Notes: generated from the letters alone by a model not told the origin. A DNA stretch of 64,000 nucleotides from Duganella sp. CF402 (GCF_900109645.1 NZ_FOBG01000001.1:558001-622000); one strand, 5' to 3'. Positions 38,164 through 49,473 are shown, numbered from the stretch's first letter. Numbers and translations are program-made.

Positions 38164-38253
38164 GTGAATGATGCGTTACCGCGCGATCGAAATCCAATTT
38201 ATATTGATAATGTACGTAATCACTGGCATGAATGAAGCCAGCAAGGAGAGCCA

Positions 38254-38481
38254 ATGGCAACGGTAGTAAAGCATCGGAAAGTCAACATTGTGGTGCTGGC
38301 GCAGGGCGAAGAGATCGCCGGGCATTGCCGGGAAGGAGATATTGCCATCCTGACAGACGATGCTGGCTGGTGGGTCAAGTTTGTCGGCGCGGCCGGCCAG
38401 GTGGATTGTTACGGCGACCCTTATCCCAGCTATAACGAGGCCTTGTGGTCGGCCAAGGCGGCGGCGGAGTTCGGCACCTGA
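38254..38481 (+). CDS. Small conserved-type protein of unknown function
   Basis: A 75-residue protein with an AAGGAGA ribosome site before ATG 38254. Sequence highlights: KVNIVVLAQGEEIAGHCREG, AILTDDAGWWVKFVGAAG, DPYPSYNEALWSAKAAAEF. It is predicted to be soluble and beta-rich with a terminal helix. I do not recognise a family. It stands alone, followed by the tRNA promoter. Confidence 0.65.
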   Translation: MATVVKHRKVNIVVLAQGEEIAGHCREGDIAILTDDAGWWVKFVGAAGQVDCYGDPYPSYNEALWSAKAAAEFGT

Positions 38482-38505
38482 ATTTCGTTGCTTTGCAGAC
38501 AGTGC

Positions 38506-38534
38506 TGGACAAGCCAGAGGAGTATCCCTATAAT
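38506..38534 (+). promoter_or_regulatory. Strong sigma-70 promoter of the tRNA-Arg operon
   Basis: TGGACA (38506-38511), a 17-base spacer and TATAAT (38529-38534). It lies 155 bases before the first tRNA. The leader between them has no reading frame I can support. Confidence 0.7.
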
Positions 38535-38649
38535 GCTGCTTCTTTCGAACGGCACGCTGTTTGAAAGAAATGCAGCAAAGCAGTTTTGTGAAGTGGTTGA
38601 TTCGGCGGGCAGTGTGCCGAACCAACTAAACGATAGAAAATATCTAACT

Positions 38650-38677
38650 TTGCAAAATAAAATTAATGCTTTATAAT
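38650..38677 (+). promoter_or_regulatory. Proximal promoter of the tRNA-Arg operon
   Basis: TTGCAA (38650-38655), a 16-base spacer and TATAAT (38672-38677), ending 11 bases before the first tRNA. A further TATAAT at 38959-38964 lies before the third tRNA and may give it a separate start. Confidence 0.65.
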
Positions 38678-38688
38678 GCTTGCACAGT

Positions 38689-38765
38689 GCGGCTGTAGCT
38701 CAGCTGGATAGAGTACTTGGCTACGAACCAAGGGGTCGTGGGTTCGATTCCTGCCAGCCGCACCA
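38689..38765 (+). tRNA. tRNA-Arg(ACG), copy 1
   Basis: A 77-base cloverleaf with the 3' CCA encoded. The anticodon loop is CTACGAA, anticodon ACG at 38723-38725, read as ICG after deamination and so able to decode CGU, CGC and CGA. CGC is the leading Arg codon in this window. The T-loop is GGTTCGATTCC. Confidence 0.97.
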
Positions 38766-38826
38766 GAATTTGAAGTTAAGCAGACTGTCGAGTCTGTTTG
38801 ATAGCAGTGGAAGTTGTAAAAGTTAA

Positions 38827-38903
38827 GCGGCTGTAGCTCAGCTGGATAGAGTACTTGGCTACGAACCAAGGGGTCGTGGGTTCGATTCCTGCCAGCCGCA
38901 CCA
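38827..38903 (+). tRNA. tRNA-Arg(ACG), copy 2
   Basis: Identical over all 77 bases to copy 1, anticodon at 38861-38863. The 61-base spacer from copy 1 contains a small hairpin (AGACT-GTCG-AGTCT), perhaps a processing site. Confidence 0.97.
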
Positions 38904-38977
38904 TCAGTTTTACCGGGAGAGTTGGAAGATTCTTCTGTTTTCGGCAAGAAAGTGATGTTATAATTTTCTTGTTTTGC

Positions 38978-39054
38978 GCGGCTGTAGCTCAGCTGGATAG
39001 AGTACTTGGCTACGAACCAAGGGGTCGTGGGTTCGATTCCTGCCAGCCGCACCA
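38978..39054 (+). tRNA. tRNA-Arg(ACG), copy 3
   Basis: Identical to copies 1 and 2, anticodon at 39012-39014. It is followed 11 bases later by an intrinsic terminator. Triplication with divergent spacers indicates tandem duplication kept by selection for dosage or by gene conversion. Confidence 0.97.
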
Positions 39055-39065
39055 AACATGTAGAA

Positions 39066-39095
39066 GGGCCTGAAGAGAAATCTTCAGGCCCTTTT
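39066..39095 (+). terminator. Intrinsic terminator of the tRNA-Arg operon
   Basis: GGGCCTGAAGA (39066-39076), loop GAAA, TCTTCAGGCCC (39081-39091), then TTTT. Perfect 11-base stem. Confidence 0.92.
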
Positions 39096-39122
39096 GCTTT
39101 GCACGATTGGATATTCACTTAG

Positions 39123-39290
39123 TTGAATGCGGATTTGAACAAGCGGCTAGCTCATCACGCTACTAAGGCTGAGCTGGAGCGCGAGAAACAGGATACGCGC
39201 AACTGGATGATTACTTTCGGCATCTCCGTCCTTACATTGCAAAATATCCTGTTATTGATCTTCTTCGAGCTGTACATGCATTTGGGCTAG
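39123..39290 (+). pseudogene. Possible remnant of a coiled-coil/transmembrane protein gene
   Basis: An in-frame stretch of 55 codons from a TTG at 39123 to TAG 39290. A TAG stop lies directly before it, so no longer N-terminus is possible. It reads as a charged helix (NKRLAHHATKAELEREKQD) followed by a membrane segment (NWMITFGISVLTLQNILLLI), the architecture of the C-terminus of DUF1640-like proteins and of the gene at 22395. No ribosome site or ATG is visible, so I take it as a broken gene. The remaining 79 bases up to the next gene hold only its ribosome site and probable promoter. Confidence 0.45.
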
Positions 39291-39369
39291 CCGGTTCGCC
39301 GCACACATCCCTATTGGCATTTTCTTAAAAATGCCCGATGATCTGTCGATCATTACACTGGGAGACGGC

Positions 39370-40515
39370 ATGACCATCATCACCAATATTGAAGACCTGC
39401 GGGTGCTGGCCAAGAAGCGCGTGCCGCGCATGTTTTACGATTACGCTGATGCCGGCTCATGGACCGAGTCCACCTACCGCGCCAACAACGAAGACTTCGC
39501 CAGGATCAAATTCCGCCAGCGCGTCGCCGTCAACCTCGAGAACCGTTCGCTCGCCAGCACCATGATCGGCCAGGACGTCGCCATGCCGGTCGCCCTCGCG
39601 CCCACCGGGCTGACCGGCATGCAGCACGCCGACGGTGAAATCCTCGCCGCCAAGGCAGCGGAGAAATTCGGCGTGCCGTTCACCCTGTCGACCATGAGCA
39701 TATGCTCGATCGAAGACATTGCCGCCCACACCAGCAAGCCGTTCTGGTTCCAGCTGTACGTGATGAAGGACCGCGATTTCATCAACCGCCTGATCGACCG
39801 CGCCAAGGCCGCCAACTGTTCGGCGCTGGTGCTGACGCTGGACCTGCAAGTGCTCGGCCAGCGCCACAAGGATTTGCGCAACGGCCTGTCCGCGCCGCCC
39901 AAGATGACCGTCGCCAACCTGATCGACCTCGCCACCAAGCCGCGCTGGTGCCTCGGCATGCTGGGCACCCAGCGCCGCAGCTTCGGCAACATCGTCGGCC
40001 ACGCCAAGTCGGTGTCGGACATGTCCTCGCTGTCGTCGTGGACTTCGCAGCAGTTTGACCTCAGCCTGTCGTGGAAGGATGTGGAATGGATCAAGCAGCG
40101 CTGGGGCGGCAAGCTGATTATCAAGGGCATCATGGATGAGGAAGACGCGCGCCTGTGCGTGGAAAGCGGCGCCGATGCGCTGATTGTCTCCAACCACGGC
40201 GGCCGCCAGCTCGATGGTGCCGAGTCCTCGATCGGCGCGCTGCCGCGCATCGCCGAGGCGGTCGGCAAGCAGATCGAAGTCCACATGGACGGCGGCATCC
40301 GCTCAGGACAGGACGTGATCAAGGCTCTGGCGCTGGGCGCCAAAGGCGTCTACATCGGCCGCCCGTTCCTGTATGGCCTCGGTGCGATGGGCCAGCAGGG
40401 CGTGAGCAAATGCCTTGATATCATCCGCAATGAACTGGATTTGACGATGGCCTTCTGCGGCCTGCGCGATGTGCGCCAGGTCGATAAAAACATTCTTTTA
40501 CCGGGGACTTTCTGA
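39370..40515 (+). CDS. lldD: FMN-dependent alpha-hydroxy-acid (L-lactate) dehydrogenase
   Basis: A 381-residue enzyme of the FMN alpha-hydroxy-acid dehydrogenase family, usual length for LldD. Motifs: FYDYADAGSWTESTYRAN, PVALAPTGLTGMQHADGE, FWFQLYVMKDRDF, active-site ALIVSNHGGRQLDGA with the catalytic His, and HMDGGIRSGQDVIKALALGA. It oxidises L-lactate to pyruvate at the membrane and feeds electrons to quinone or cytochrome. Substrate could be another 2-hydroxy acid. The start ATG 39370 follows GGGAGA; a frame start at 39331 adds 13 unneeded residues. It is coupled to the VOC gene (TGATG). Confidence 0.9.
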   Translation: MTIITNIEDLRVLAKKRVPRMFYDYADAGSWTESTYRANNEDFARIKFRQRVAVNLENRSLASTMIGQDVAMPVALAPTGLTGMQHADGEILAAKAAEKFGVPFTLSTMSICSIEDIAAHTSKPFWFQLYVMKDRDFINRLIDRAKAANCSALVLTLDLQVLGQRHKDLRNGLSAPPKMTVANLIDLATKPRWCLGMLGTQRRSFGNIVGHAKSVSDMSSLSSWTSQQFDLSLSWKDVEWIKQRWGGKLIIKGIMDEEDARLCVESGADALIVSNHGGRQLDGAESSIGALPRIAEAVGKQIEVHMDGGIRSGQDVIKALALGAKGVYIGRPFLYGLGAMGQQGVSKCLDIIRNELDLTMAFCGLRDVRQVDKNILLPGTF

Positions 40516-40997
40516 TGCTGGACCAAGCCCTAGGCCATACCTATATTTTTGCCGAAACGCTGGCGCCAAGCCAGCGCATGCACATGGTGCTGCTGGGCGT
40601 GAACGACGTAGCGAACTCGGCGCGGTTTTATGAAGCGCTGGGCTGGAAGCGCTCGCCGACCAGCAGCGACGGTTTCGTTAAATTCAATATGGGCGGCTAC
40701 GCCATCAGCCTGATCAACCGCAGCGACCTGGCCAAGGATGCGCTGGAGCCAAGCGGCGACAAGGCAGGCTTCTCCGGCGTCGCCTTGATCCACATGGCGC
40801 GCAAGCCGGAAGACGTGCCGCGCATCCTGGCGCAAGCCGAGGCGGCGGGCGGCGTCATCGTCAAGCCGGCGACCCGCACCCACTGGGGTATCGCCGGCTA
40901 CTTCAAGGATCCGGACGGCCACTTGTTTGAAGTCGACTACGAGCCGGTGTGGGTATTCGATGATGCCCACCATCTCGTGGTGGACAAGCTGAATTAG
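40515..40997 (+). CDS. VOC (glyoxalase-like) superfamily protein
   Basis: A 160-residue protein: MHMVLLGVNDVANSARFYEALGW at about 22-44, FVKFNMGGYAISLINRSDLA, and GIAGYFKDPDGHLFEVDYEP, the last being the typical second VOC half with a metal-type Glu. The exact reaction is unknown. It shares one base with the lldD stop and may act on a product or side product of that enzyme, such as a 2-oxo aldehyde; this is inferred from position. Confidence 0.85.
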   Translation: MLDQALGHTYIFAETLAPSQRMHMVLLGVNDVANSARFYEALGWKRSPTSSDGFVKFNMGGYAISLINRSDLAKDALEPSGDKAGFSGVALIHMARKPEDVPRILAQAEAAGGVIVKPATRTHWGIAGYFKDPDGHLFEVDYEPVWVFDDAHHLVVDKLN

Positions 40998-41791
40998 CGG
41001 GCTTCCAGCATTTGCAGCACGGCGGTGGTGATTGCTGCCGGTTCTGCTTGTGGCACTTCCATCACGCGGATGTCGCCGAATGGCTTGCGGGCCTTGCGCA
41101 GTTGATCGGCGCTGGTGTCCAGACTATCCAGTTCCGAGGCGCGGGCGCGCCAGTAAGTCAGCTTGTTGGTTTGCGCCGCCTGGGCTGCCGCCAATGCCGG
41201 GCCGATGTCGCCGTTGATGCTTGATGCAGGGTAGCTGCAGCCGGCGCCCGGCTTGCCTTGTTCGGCCGCGTTCAGGCAGGCGACTACTGCATCGAGTTTG
41301 GCTGCGCGGTCAGCAGGCAGCGCATCTTCATGCATCGCATCCACCAGTACCAGTCCGCTGACGCTGGCGCCGCGCGAGCGCAATGCAAAGTGCTGCGCCA
41401 CCATCGCGCCGTAGCCGGCGCCCACCAGCACGAACGGGCCTTCCATGCGGGCGTTCTTGATCAGGAAGTTGAGATCCTTGCTGGCATTGGCCACCGTCGC
41501 TGCGCGGATGATCGGATCGCTGGAACCGAGGCCGGCGCGGTCGTACACGCAAGCGCGCGTGCGCTGTGCTACTTCCGGCAGCACCGCCGACCAATCCCAT
41601 CCCGCACGGCCGGCGTCGGCCTCGAACAATACTGTCGGCGAGCCCTTGCCGGTGCAGTACAGATTGAGCTTGCGCCCACCGACATCGACCTTGACTTGCG
41701 GGCCGGCGAGGGCGTCTTGTCCGGCCGGCGGCGCCGCGTGCGCAATGCCGCCTAGCAATGCCGCGATCAGCACCAGTACCAGGCGCTTCAT
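40994..41791 (-). CDS. Secreted alpha/beta-hydrolase-fold protein lacking the nucleophile serine
   Basis: A 265-residue protein with a signal peptide (about 1-19, ending IAHAAP). Alpha/beta-hydrolase features are present: LYCTGKGSPTVLFEADAG, WSAVLPEVAQRTRACVYDRAGLGSS, SGLVLVDAMHEDAL. The nucleophile elbow, normally GxSxG, is GAGYG (124-128) with Gly126 in the serine position, and no C-terminal His of the triad is evident. It is probably not a hydrolase. Start ATG 41791 overlaps the stop of the dehydrogenase gene by four bases. Confidence 0.85.
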   Translation of the reverse strand: MKRLVLVLIAALLGGIAHAAPPAGQDALAGPQVKVDVGGRKLNLYCTGKGSPTVLFEADAGRAGWDWSAVLPEVAQRTRACVYDRAGLGSSDPIIRAATVANASKDLNFLIKNARMEGPFVLVGAGYGAMVAQHFALRSRGASVSGLVLVDAMHEDALPADRAAKLDAVVACLNAAEQGKPGAGCSYPASSINGDIGPALAAAQAAQTNKLTYWRARASELDSLDTSADQLRKARKPFGDIRVMEVPQAEPAAITTAVLQMLEAR

Positions 41792-42756
41792 GGCGTCACC
41801 ACATTGCGCGGCGCGCCGGCGTGCCAGGCTTCGACGTTGTCGATGAGTTGGTCCACCAGTGTTTGCATGGCTTGCGTGCTGGCCCACGCCGAATGCGGCG
41901 TCAGGATGAAATTGGGGAGGCGCAGGTTGAGCAGCACGTTGTCGGGCGGCGGCGGCTCGACGGGTAAAACGTCGAAGCCTGCGCCGGCGATCACGCCAGC
42001 GTGCAGCGCATCGGCCAGCGCCACTTCGTCCACCAGTCCGCCGCGCGCGGTGTTGATCAGCAGGGCGTTGCGCTTCATGCGGATCAGCTCTTTGGCGCTG
42101 ATCATATTGCGCGTCTTGTCCGTCAGCGGCAGGTGCAGGCTGATGACGTCTGAGGTTTCAAGCACTTCGTCGAAGCTGGCTTCGCGCACGCCGTCGGCGG
42201 CGGCATCCGGCAGCGGCGAGCGATTGTGCACGATGACCTCCATGCCGAACGCGCGCGCGATCTGCGCCGTCGCCTTGCCCAGCGCGCCGTAGCCGAACAG
42301 GCCCAGACGGCTGCCGGCCAGATCGGAGATCGGGTGGCCGAACAGGCAGAATCGCTCGGACTTCTGCCACAAGCCGGCTTCGATATCGGCGCGGTACGCA
42401 ATCAGCTGGCGGCGCAGTGCAAGGATCAACGCAAACGTATGCTCGGGCAGCGTGTGCACCGCGTAGTTGCGGATGTTGGACACCACGATGCCGCGCTGCG
42501 CAGCCGCCTGCAGGTCGATGATGTTGGTGCCGGTCGCCGCCACCGCGATCATCTTCAGATCCGGCAGCTGCGCCAGATCGTCGGCCGACAGGGGCACTTT
42601 ATTGGTGATGCAGATGGTGGCGCGCGCATCGCGCAGGCGCTGCACGGCCTCGCCAGCGCGCGTGGCCGGATACTCGGTCCACTCATGCGCAAACGACGGC
42701 TTGCGCACGTTGGCGATCACGCTGTCGCGGTCAAGGAAAACGATGCGTTGGGTCAT
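41788..42756 (-). CDS. D-2-hydroxyacid dehydrogenase
   Basis: A 322-residue NAD(P)-dependent enzyme of the glycerate/hydroxypyruvate/D-lactate dehydrogenase family: IAVAATGTNIIDL, Rossmann LGLFGYGALGKATAQIA, catalytic Arg in LINTARGGLVDE, Glu in DVLPVEPPP and His in LTPHSAWAS. It interconverts 2-oxo and D-2-hydroxy acids; the substrate is not clear. The start ATG 42756 has GGAGA seven bases upstream. It overlaps the LysR gene stop by four bases and the hydrolase-like start by four bases, so the three are one coupled operon. Confidence 0.92.
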   Translation of the reverse strand: MTQRIVFLDRDSVIANVRKPSFAHEWTEYPATRAGEAVQRLRDARATICITNKVPLSADDLAQLPDLKMIAVAATGTNIIDLQAAAQRGIVVSNIRNYAVHTLPEHTFALILALRRQLIAYRADIEAGLWQKSERFCLFGHPISDLAGSRLGLFGYGALGKATAQIARAFGMEVIVHNRSPLPDAAADGVREASFDEVLETSDVISLHLPLTDKTRNMISAKELIRMKRNALLINTARGGLVDEVALADALHAGVIAGAGFDVLPVEPPPPDNVLLNLRLPNFILTPHSAWASTQAMQTLVDQLIDNVEAWHAGAPRNVVTP

Positions 42757-43703
42757 ATGGTTATCTCCATCGATGGCGTGCGCGCTGGCCCTTTCGGCAG
42801 GCGCATCGCCGGGTGATTCGAAAACAGTTCGGCGATCCACTCAACGAACACGCGCACCTTGGCCGACAGGTGGCGGTTCTGCGGGTACACCACGTGCACC
42901 GGCAGCGCGTCGCTGATCCAGTCGTCGAGTATCGTCTCAAACAGGCCGTCTTTAATCATGGGCTCCAACAGGAAGTTCGGCATCTGCACGATACCCAGTC
43001 CCGCCAGTCCCGCCGCCGTGTAGGAGTTGGTGTCGTTCACTGCGATCAGGCCGGGCAGGGCGACCTGCACACGCTCGCCGTCGCGGGTGAAATCCCAGTC
43101 GAAGATTTTACCGGTACGCGAGGAAAAATAGTTCACGCAGCGATGGCGCAGCAAATCGTTCGGATGAGCGGGACGGCCAAAGCGCTCCAGATAGCCTGGC
43201 GTGGCGCAGGTGACAAAGTGCAGGATGCCGACCCGCCGCGCGATCAGGCTGGAATCGCCCAGCTGGCCGCCGCGCACCGCGCAGTCCACGCCTTCCTCGA
43301 CCAGGTCCACCGTGCGGTCGCTGGCGCCCAGCTCCAGTTGAATGTCCGGATAGCGCTCGAAAAAATCGGGCAGGGCGGGGACGATCACCTCGCTGGCCAG
43401 GCCGGTCGGCGCATCGACGCGCAGCCGGCCGGAAGGACTGAGCCGGGTGCGCGACAGCGATTCCTCCGCCTCGCGCACGTCCGACAAAATCCGCAAACAG
43501 CGTTCATAATAGGCGGCGCCGTCCGCCGTCACGCTGACGTGGCGGGTGGTCCGGTGCAGCAGCTTGGCCGACAGCGAGGCCTCCAGCGACTGGATCAGGG
43601 TCGACACCGTGGCCTTCGGCAGTTTCATGTTTTCCGACGCGCGCGTGAAGCCGCCGGCGTCCACCACCTGCACAAACACTTCCATCGCTTGAAGTTTATT
43701 CAT
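42753..43703 (-). CDS. LysR-family transcriptional regulator
   Basis: A 316-residue LysR protein (LQAMEVFVQVVDAGGFTRASENM, KATVSTLIQSLEASLSAKLL, RTTRHVSVTADG; effector domain LRVDAPTGLASEVIVPALPDF). It heads the minus-strand operon with the dehydrogenase and hydrolase-like genes and is divergent from the small secreted protein at 43828. An inverted repeat at 43715-43736, 12 bases before its start, is a likely LysR site, so it may control both directions. A role in controlling the RND pump 2 kb away is possible but not shown. Confidence 0.93.
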   Translation of the reverse strand: MNKLQAMEVFVQVVDAGGFTRASENMKLPKATVSTLIQSLEASLSAKLLHRTTRHVSVTADGAAYYERCLRILSDVREAEESLSRTRLSPSGRLRVDAPTGLASEVIVPALPDFFERYPDIQLELGASDRTVDLVEEGVDCAVRGGQLGDSSLIARRVGILHFVTCATPGYLERFGRPAHPNDLLRHRCVNYFSSRTGKIFDWDFTRDGERVQVALPGLIAVNDTNSYTAAGLAGLGIVQMPNFLLEPMIKDGLFETILDDWISDALPVHVVYPQNRHLSAKVRVFVEWIAELFSNHPAMRLPKGPARTPSMEITI

Positions 43704-43714
43704 CTTTCATCCTC

Positions 43715-43736
43715 ATTGTTCGGGATTCTGAACAAT
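43715..43736. promoter_or_regulatory. LysR-type operator in the divergent promoter
   Basis: ATTGTTC (43715-43721) and GAACAAT (43730-43736) are perfect inverted arms with eight bases between, containing the T-N11-A form. A further GAACAA occurs at 43769-43774. Confidence 0.6.
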
Positions 43737-43827
43737 CAATTCATCTTTGTCGTATTTATCGGATTGTAGAACAAGTTTAAGATTGCTGTACTGCACAAAG
43801 CAAAAGATGAAGAAAGGAGGACTTATC

Positions 43828-44040
43828 ATGAAATATCGGGATGCATTTTTCGCAACGATGGCACTGGCGGTGACGTCGGTGGCACTGGCAGGCGTGGTAT
43901 ACACCGACGCCTATTCACAAACCGCGCAAGCGGAAGTTCATGGCGTACGCGCCCTCACGCTGGTAGCCAGCGGTGACGAGATCAAATGCGATCCTGTTAC
44001 CATGTTGTCCTCCAACGAATCGGGCACGGTGCAACAATGA
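43828..44040 (+). CDS. Small secreted protein of unknown function
   Basis: A 70-residue protein with a signal-peptide-like N-terminus (AFFATMALAVTSVALAGV) and a short mature part (YTDAYSQTAQAEVHGVRALT, a single Cys in IKCDPVTML). The ribosome site AAAGGAGG is excellent. Its stop overlaps the next start (ATGA), so both are translated together. I do not recognise it. Confidence 0.6.
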   Translation: MKYRDAFFATMALAVTSVALAGVVYTDAYSQTAQAEVHGVRALTLVASGDEIKCDPVTMLSSNESGTVQQ

Positions 44041-44903
44041 ACAACCCAGCAGAGAAGCTGCCGACACTGTCGGACCAACTGAAAATCCGCAGTCTTGAAG
44101 TCAAAGGTGCGGAAGGTCCCTTGGCGGCGCGTCTCTACACCAGCGGCGAAGCGGGCAACAAGCGCGACACGCTGCTGGTCTTCTTCCACGCCGGCGGCTT
44201 TGTCGGCGGCGACCTGGAAGACGCCGACATCTTCCTGCGCCATTTGGCAGACGACAGCCCGCATGTCAGCGTGCTAGCCTCTGCCTATACGCTGGCCACT
44301 GAAAAGCCATTCCCGGCGGCGGTGGAAGATGCGCACGCAGTACTGTTGTGGGCCAAGAAGAACAAGGCCAAATTGGGCTGGACCGGCAAGCAGCTGCTGG
44401 TGTCTGGTATTGAAGCGGGCGCCAACCTGGCGGCAGTGGTGGCATTAATGTCGCGTGATCGCGGCGGCCCAGCACTGACGGGCCAGATCCTGATCATGCC
44501 GATGCTGGATCCGGGCCTGACCACCTGCTCGATGCGCGAGATGCAGGCCGCGCCGGAGCTGCTGGACGTGGCTGACGCTTGCGCGAAAGCCTACCGTGGC
44601 TACCTGCCGAATGCCGCCGACCGCACCCACCCGTATGCGTCGCCGCTGCAATCGAGCCGTTTGAAAAACCTGCCGCAGGCATTGATCCTGTCGACCGAAG
44701 ATGACCCGCTGCGCGACGAAGCGGAACAATATGGCGCCAAGCTGATTTCGTGCGGCGTCAAGACCACTGTCCGGCGTATGCAGCCGGCGCCCCTTAACGA
44801 TGTTGGGGCACGCAACGAATGCGCTTGTCGATGTCAAGCGCTGGGAGAAATCGCCGGCTTCATCGCTGGCCTGGACCGGTCCGAGACGCCGCCAGCCGCA
44901 TAG
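44037..44903 (+). CDS. HSL-type alpha/beta-hydrolase-fold protein lacking the nucleophile serine
   Basis: A 288-residue protein of the hormone-sensitive-lipase-like group: oxyanion motif FFHAGGFVGGD (canonical HGGG changed to HAGG), SAYTLATEKPFPAAVEDAH, PQALILSTEDDPLRDEAE. The elbow, normally GDSAGG, is GIEAGA (124-129) with Glu126 in the serine position, and the terminal His motif is replaced (PAPLNDVGARN). It is probably not a serine hydrolase; it may bind a ligand or have changed chemistry. It follows the small secreted protein and precedes the RND pump operon. Confidence 0.85.
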   Translation: MNNPAEKLPTLSDQLKIRSLEVKGAEGPLAARLYTSGEAGNKRDTLLVFFHAGGFVGGDLEDADIFLRHLADDSPHVSVLASAYTLATEKPFPAAVEDAHAVLLWAKKNKAKLGWTGKQLLVSGIEAGANLAAVVALMSRDRGGPALTGQILIMPMLDPGLTTCSMREMQAAPELLDVADACAKAYRGYLPNAADRTHPYASPLQSSRLKNLPQALILSTEDDPLRDEAEQYGAKLISCGVKTTVRRMQPAPLNDVGARNECACRCQALGEIAGFIAGLDRSETPPAA

Positions 44904-44937
44904 GATTCCCCAAACCTAAAGCAGTAAAGAGTCACGT

Positions 44938-44959
44938 CCCCACTGGCTTGCCGGCGGGG
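44938..44959 (+). terminator. Hairpin between the hydrolase-like gene and the RND operon
   Basis: CCCC-A-CTGGC-TT-GCCGG-C-GGGG forms a stem with one A-C mismatch and one G-T pair, 34 bases after the stop at 44903. There is no T-run. It may weaken read-through into the pump genes. The rest of the 142-base gap ends with AAAAAGGA before the pump start. Confidence 0.35.
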
Positions 44960-45045
44960 CGCTAGTACCGTGTTTTCTCGATTTTCCCTGAGACCGCCCG
45001 GTGCCGCCTTTTCTATTAATAATTTTCATACAAAAAGGATTTAAA

Positions 45046-46281
45046 ATGAAAAACGTTAAATCAATGACCGCTGTAGCCCGGCCGCTGGCCGCCGCTCTGG
45101 CGCTGGCGGGCCTGGCCGCAGTAGCCCTTTCCGGCTGTGGCGAAGCCACCGGCAAGGCAGCAGAAGCACCGGCAGGTGCGGGCGGTCCTCCGATTTCGGC
45201 TGCGGCCGTGGTCGAGAAAACCATCATTGAGACGCAGGAGTTCTCCGGCCGTCTGGAAGCCATCGAGCAAGTGCAGATTCGTCCGCGCGTCGGCGGCTTC
45301 ATCACCGCAATCAACTTCAAGCCCGGTTCGCAAGTGAAGAAGGGCGACGTGCTGTTCGTGATCGATCCGCGTCCGTATCAAGCGGAAGCCAACCGCGCCG
45401 AAGCCGCCGCCAACTCGGCGCGCGCCAAGGCCGACCTGGCGAAAGTGGAGCTGGTCCGCGCCGAAAAACTGCTGGCCGATAAAGCCATCGCGCAGCGCGA
45501 ATACGACGCTTCGGCCTCGGGCTACAAGCAGCTGGACGCCGACGCCCGCGCCGCACAAGCACAGTACGAAGCGGCCAAGCTGAATCTGAGCTACACCCAG
45601 GTGACCTCGCCGATCAACGGCCGCGTATCGAAAGCGGAAATCACCCTGGGCAACCTGGTCGACGCCTCGGCCGTGCTGACCTCCGTGGTGTCGCTGGATC
45701 AGATCTACGCTTCGTTCGATGGCGACGAAGACACCTACCTGCGCGTCGGCGCCGCTGCCCATCAAGGCAAGCCGGCCACCGTGAAGATCGGCCTCGCCAA
45801 CGAAACCGGCTTCCCGCATGAAGGCAAACTGGAATTCGTCGACAATCAGCTGGACGTGCGTAGCGGCTCGGTGCGCATGCGCGCCACCCTGGCCAACAAG
45901 GACGGCGTGCTGGTGCCTGGCCTGTTCGCCCGCGTGCAGCTGGAAGGCAGCACCGGCGCCAAGCAAGCGATCCTGATCAACGACCGCGCCGTCAACACGG
46001 ACCAGAACCGCAAGTTCGTGTTCGTGGTCGACAAGGACAACAAGGCCGAATACCGTCCGGTCACGCTGGGCCAGCAAGTCGACGGCCTGCGCGTGGTGCG
46101 TGATGGTCTGAAACCGGGCGAGAAGATCGTCGTCAACGGCCTGCAGCGCGTACGTCCCGGCGCTCCGCTGACCCCGACCGTGGTGCCGATGGATTCCGAT
46201 CCGCTGGCAGCCAACGTGGCCAAAAAAGAAGAGAAAGTCGCCGTTGCTGATACCAAAAAAGCCGGCACCTCCAAGGAATAA
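45046..46281 (+). CDS. RND efflux membrane fusion lipoprotein, MexE-type
   Basis: A 411-residue adaptor: signal peptide with lipobox LSGC (Cys about 31), lipoyl part QIRPRVGGFITAINFKPGS, alpha-hairpin (about 105-175), SPINGRVSKAEITLGNLVDA, and a beta-barrel/proximal domain ending DGLKPGEKIVVNGLQRVRPG. The start is ATG 45046 after AAAAGGA. It joins the RND pump and the outer-membrane channel encoded directly downstream (5-base gap). The closest well-known relatives by motif style are MexE and TtgA/AcrA. Confidence 0.93.
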   Translation: MKNVKSMTAVARPLAAALALAGLAAVALSGCGEATGKAAEAPAGAGGPPISAAAVVEKTIIETQEFSGRLEAIEQVQIRPRVGGFITAINFKPGSQVKKGDVLFVIDPRPYQAEANRAEAAANSARAKADLAKVELVRAEKLLADKAIAQREYDASASGYKQLDADARAAQAQYEAAKLNLSYTQVTSPINGRVSKAEITLGNLVDASAVLTSVVSLDQIYASFDGDEDTYLRVGAAAHQGKPATVKIGLANETGFPHEGKLEFVDNQLDVRSGSVRMRATLANKDGVLVPGLFARVQLEGSTGAKQAILINDRAVNTDQNRKFVFVVDKDNKAEYRPVTLGQQVDGLRVVRDGLKPGEKIVVNGLQRVRPGAPLTPTVVPMDSDPLAANVAKKEEKVAVADTKKAGTSKE

Positions 46282-46286
46282 TTAAA

Positions 46287-49472
<3,186 letters not shown>

Positions 49473-49473
49473 T

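Noticed and set aside
38689..39054. Three regularly repeated units, at first sight a CRISPR-like array
   Set aside because: The repeats are tRNA genes with cloverleaf structure and the spacers have unequal length (61 and 74 bases).
38663..39118. A 151-codon minus-strand frame across the tRNA cluster with three repeats of GRNRTHDPLVRSQ
   Set aside because: It is the antisense translation of the three tRNA-Arg genes, a common false annotation.
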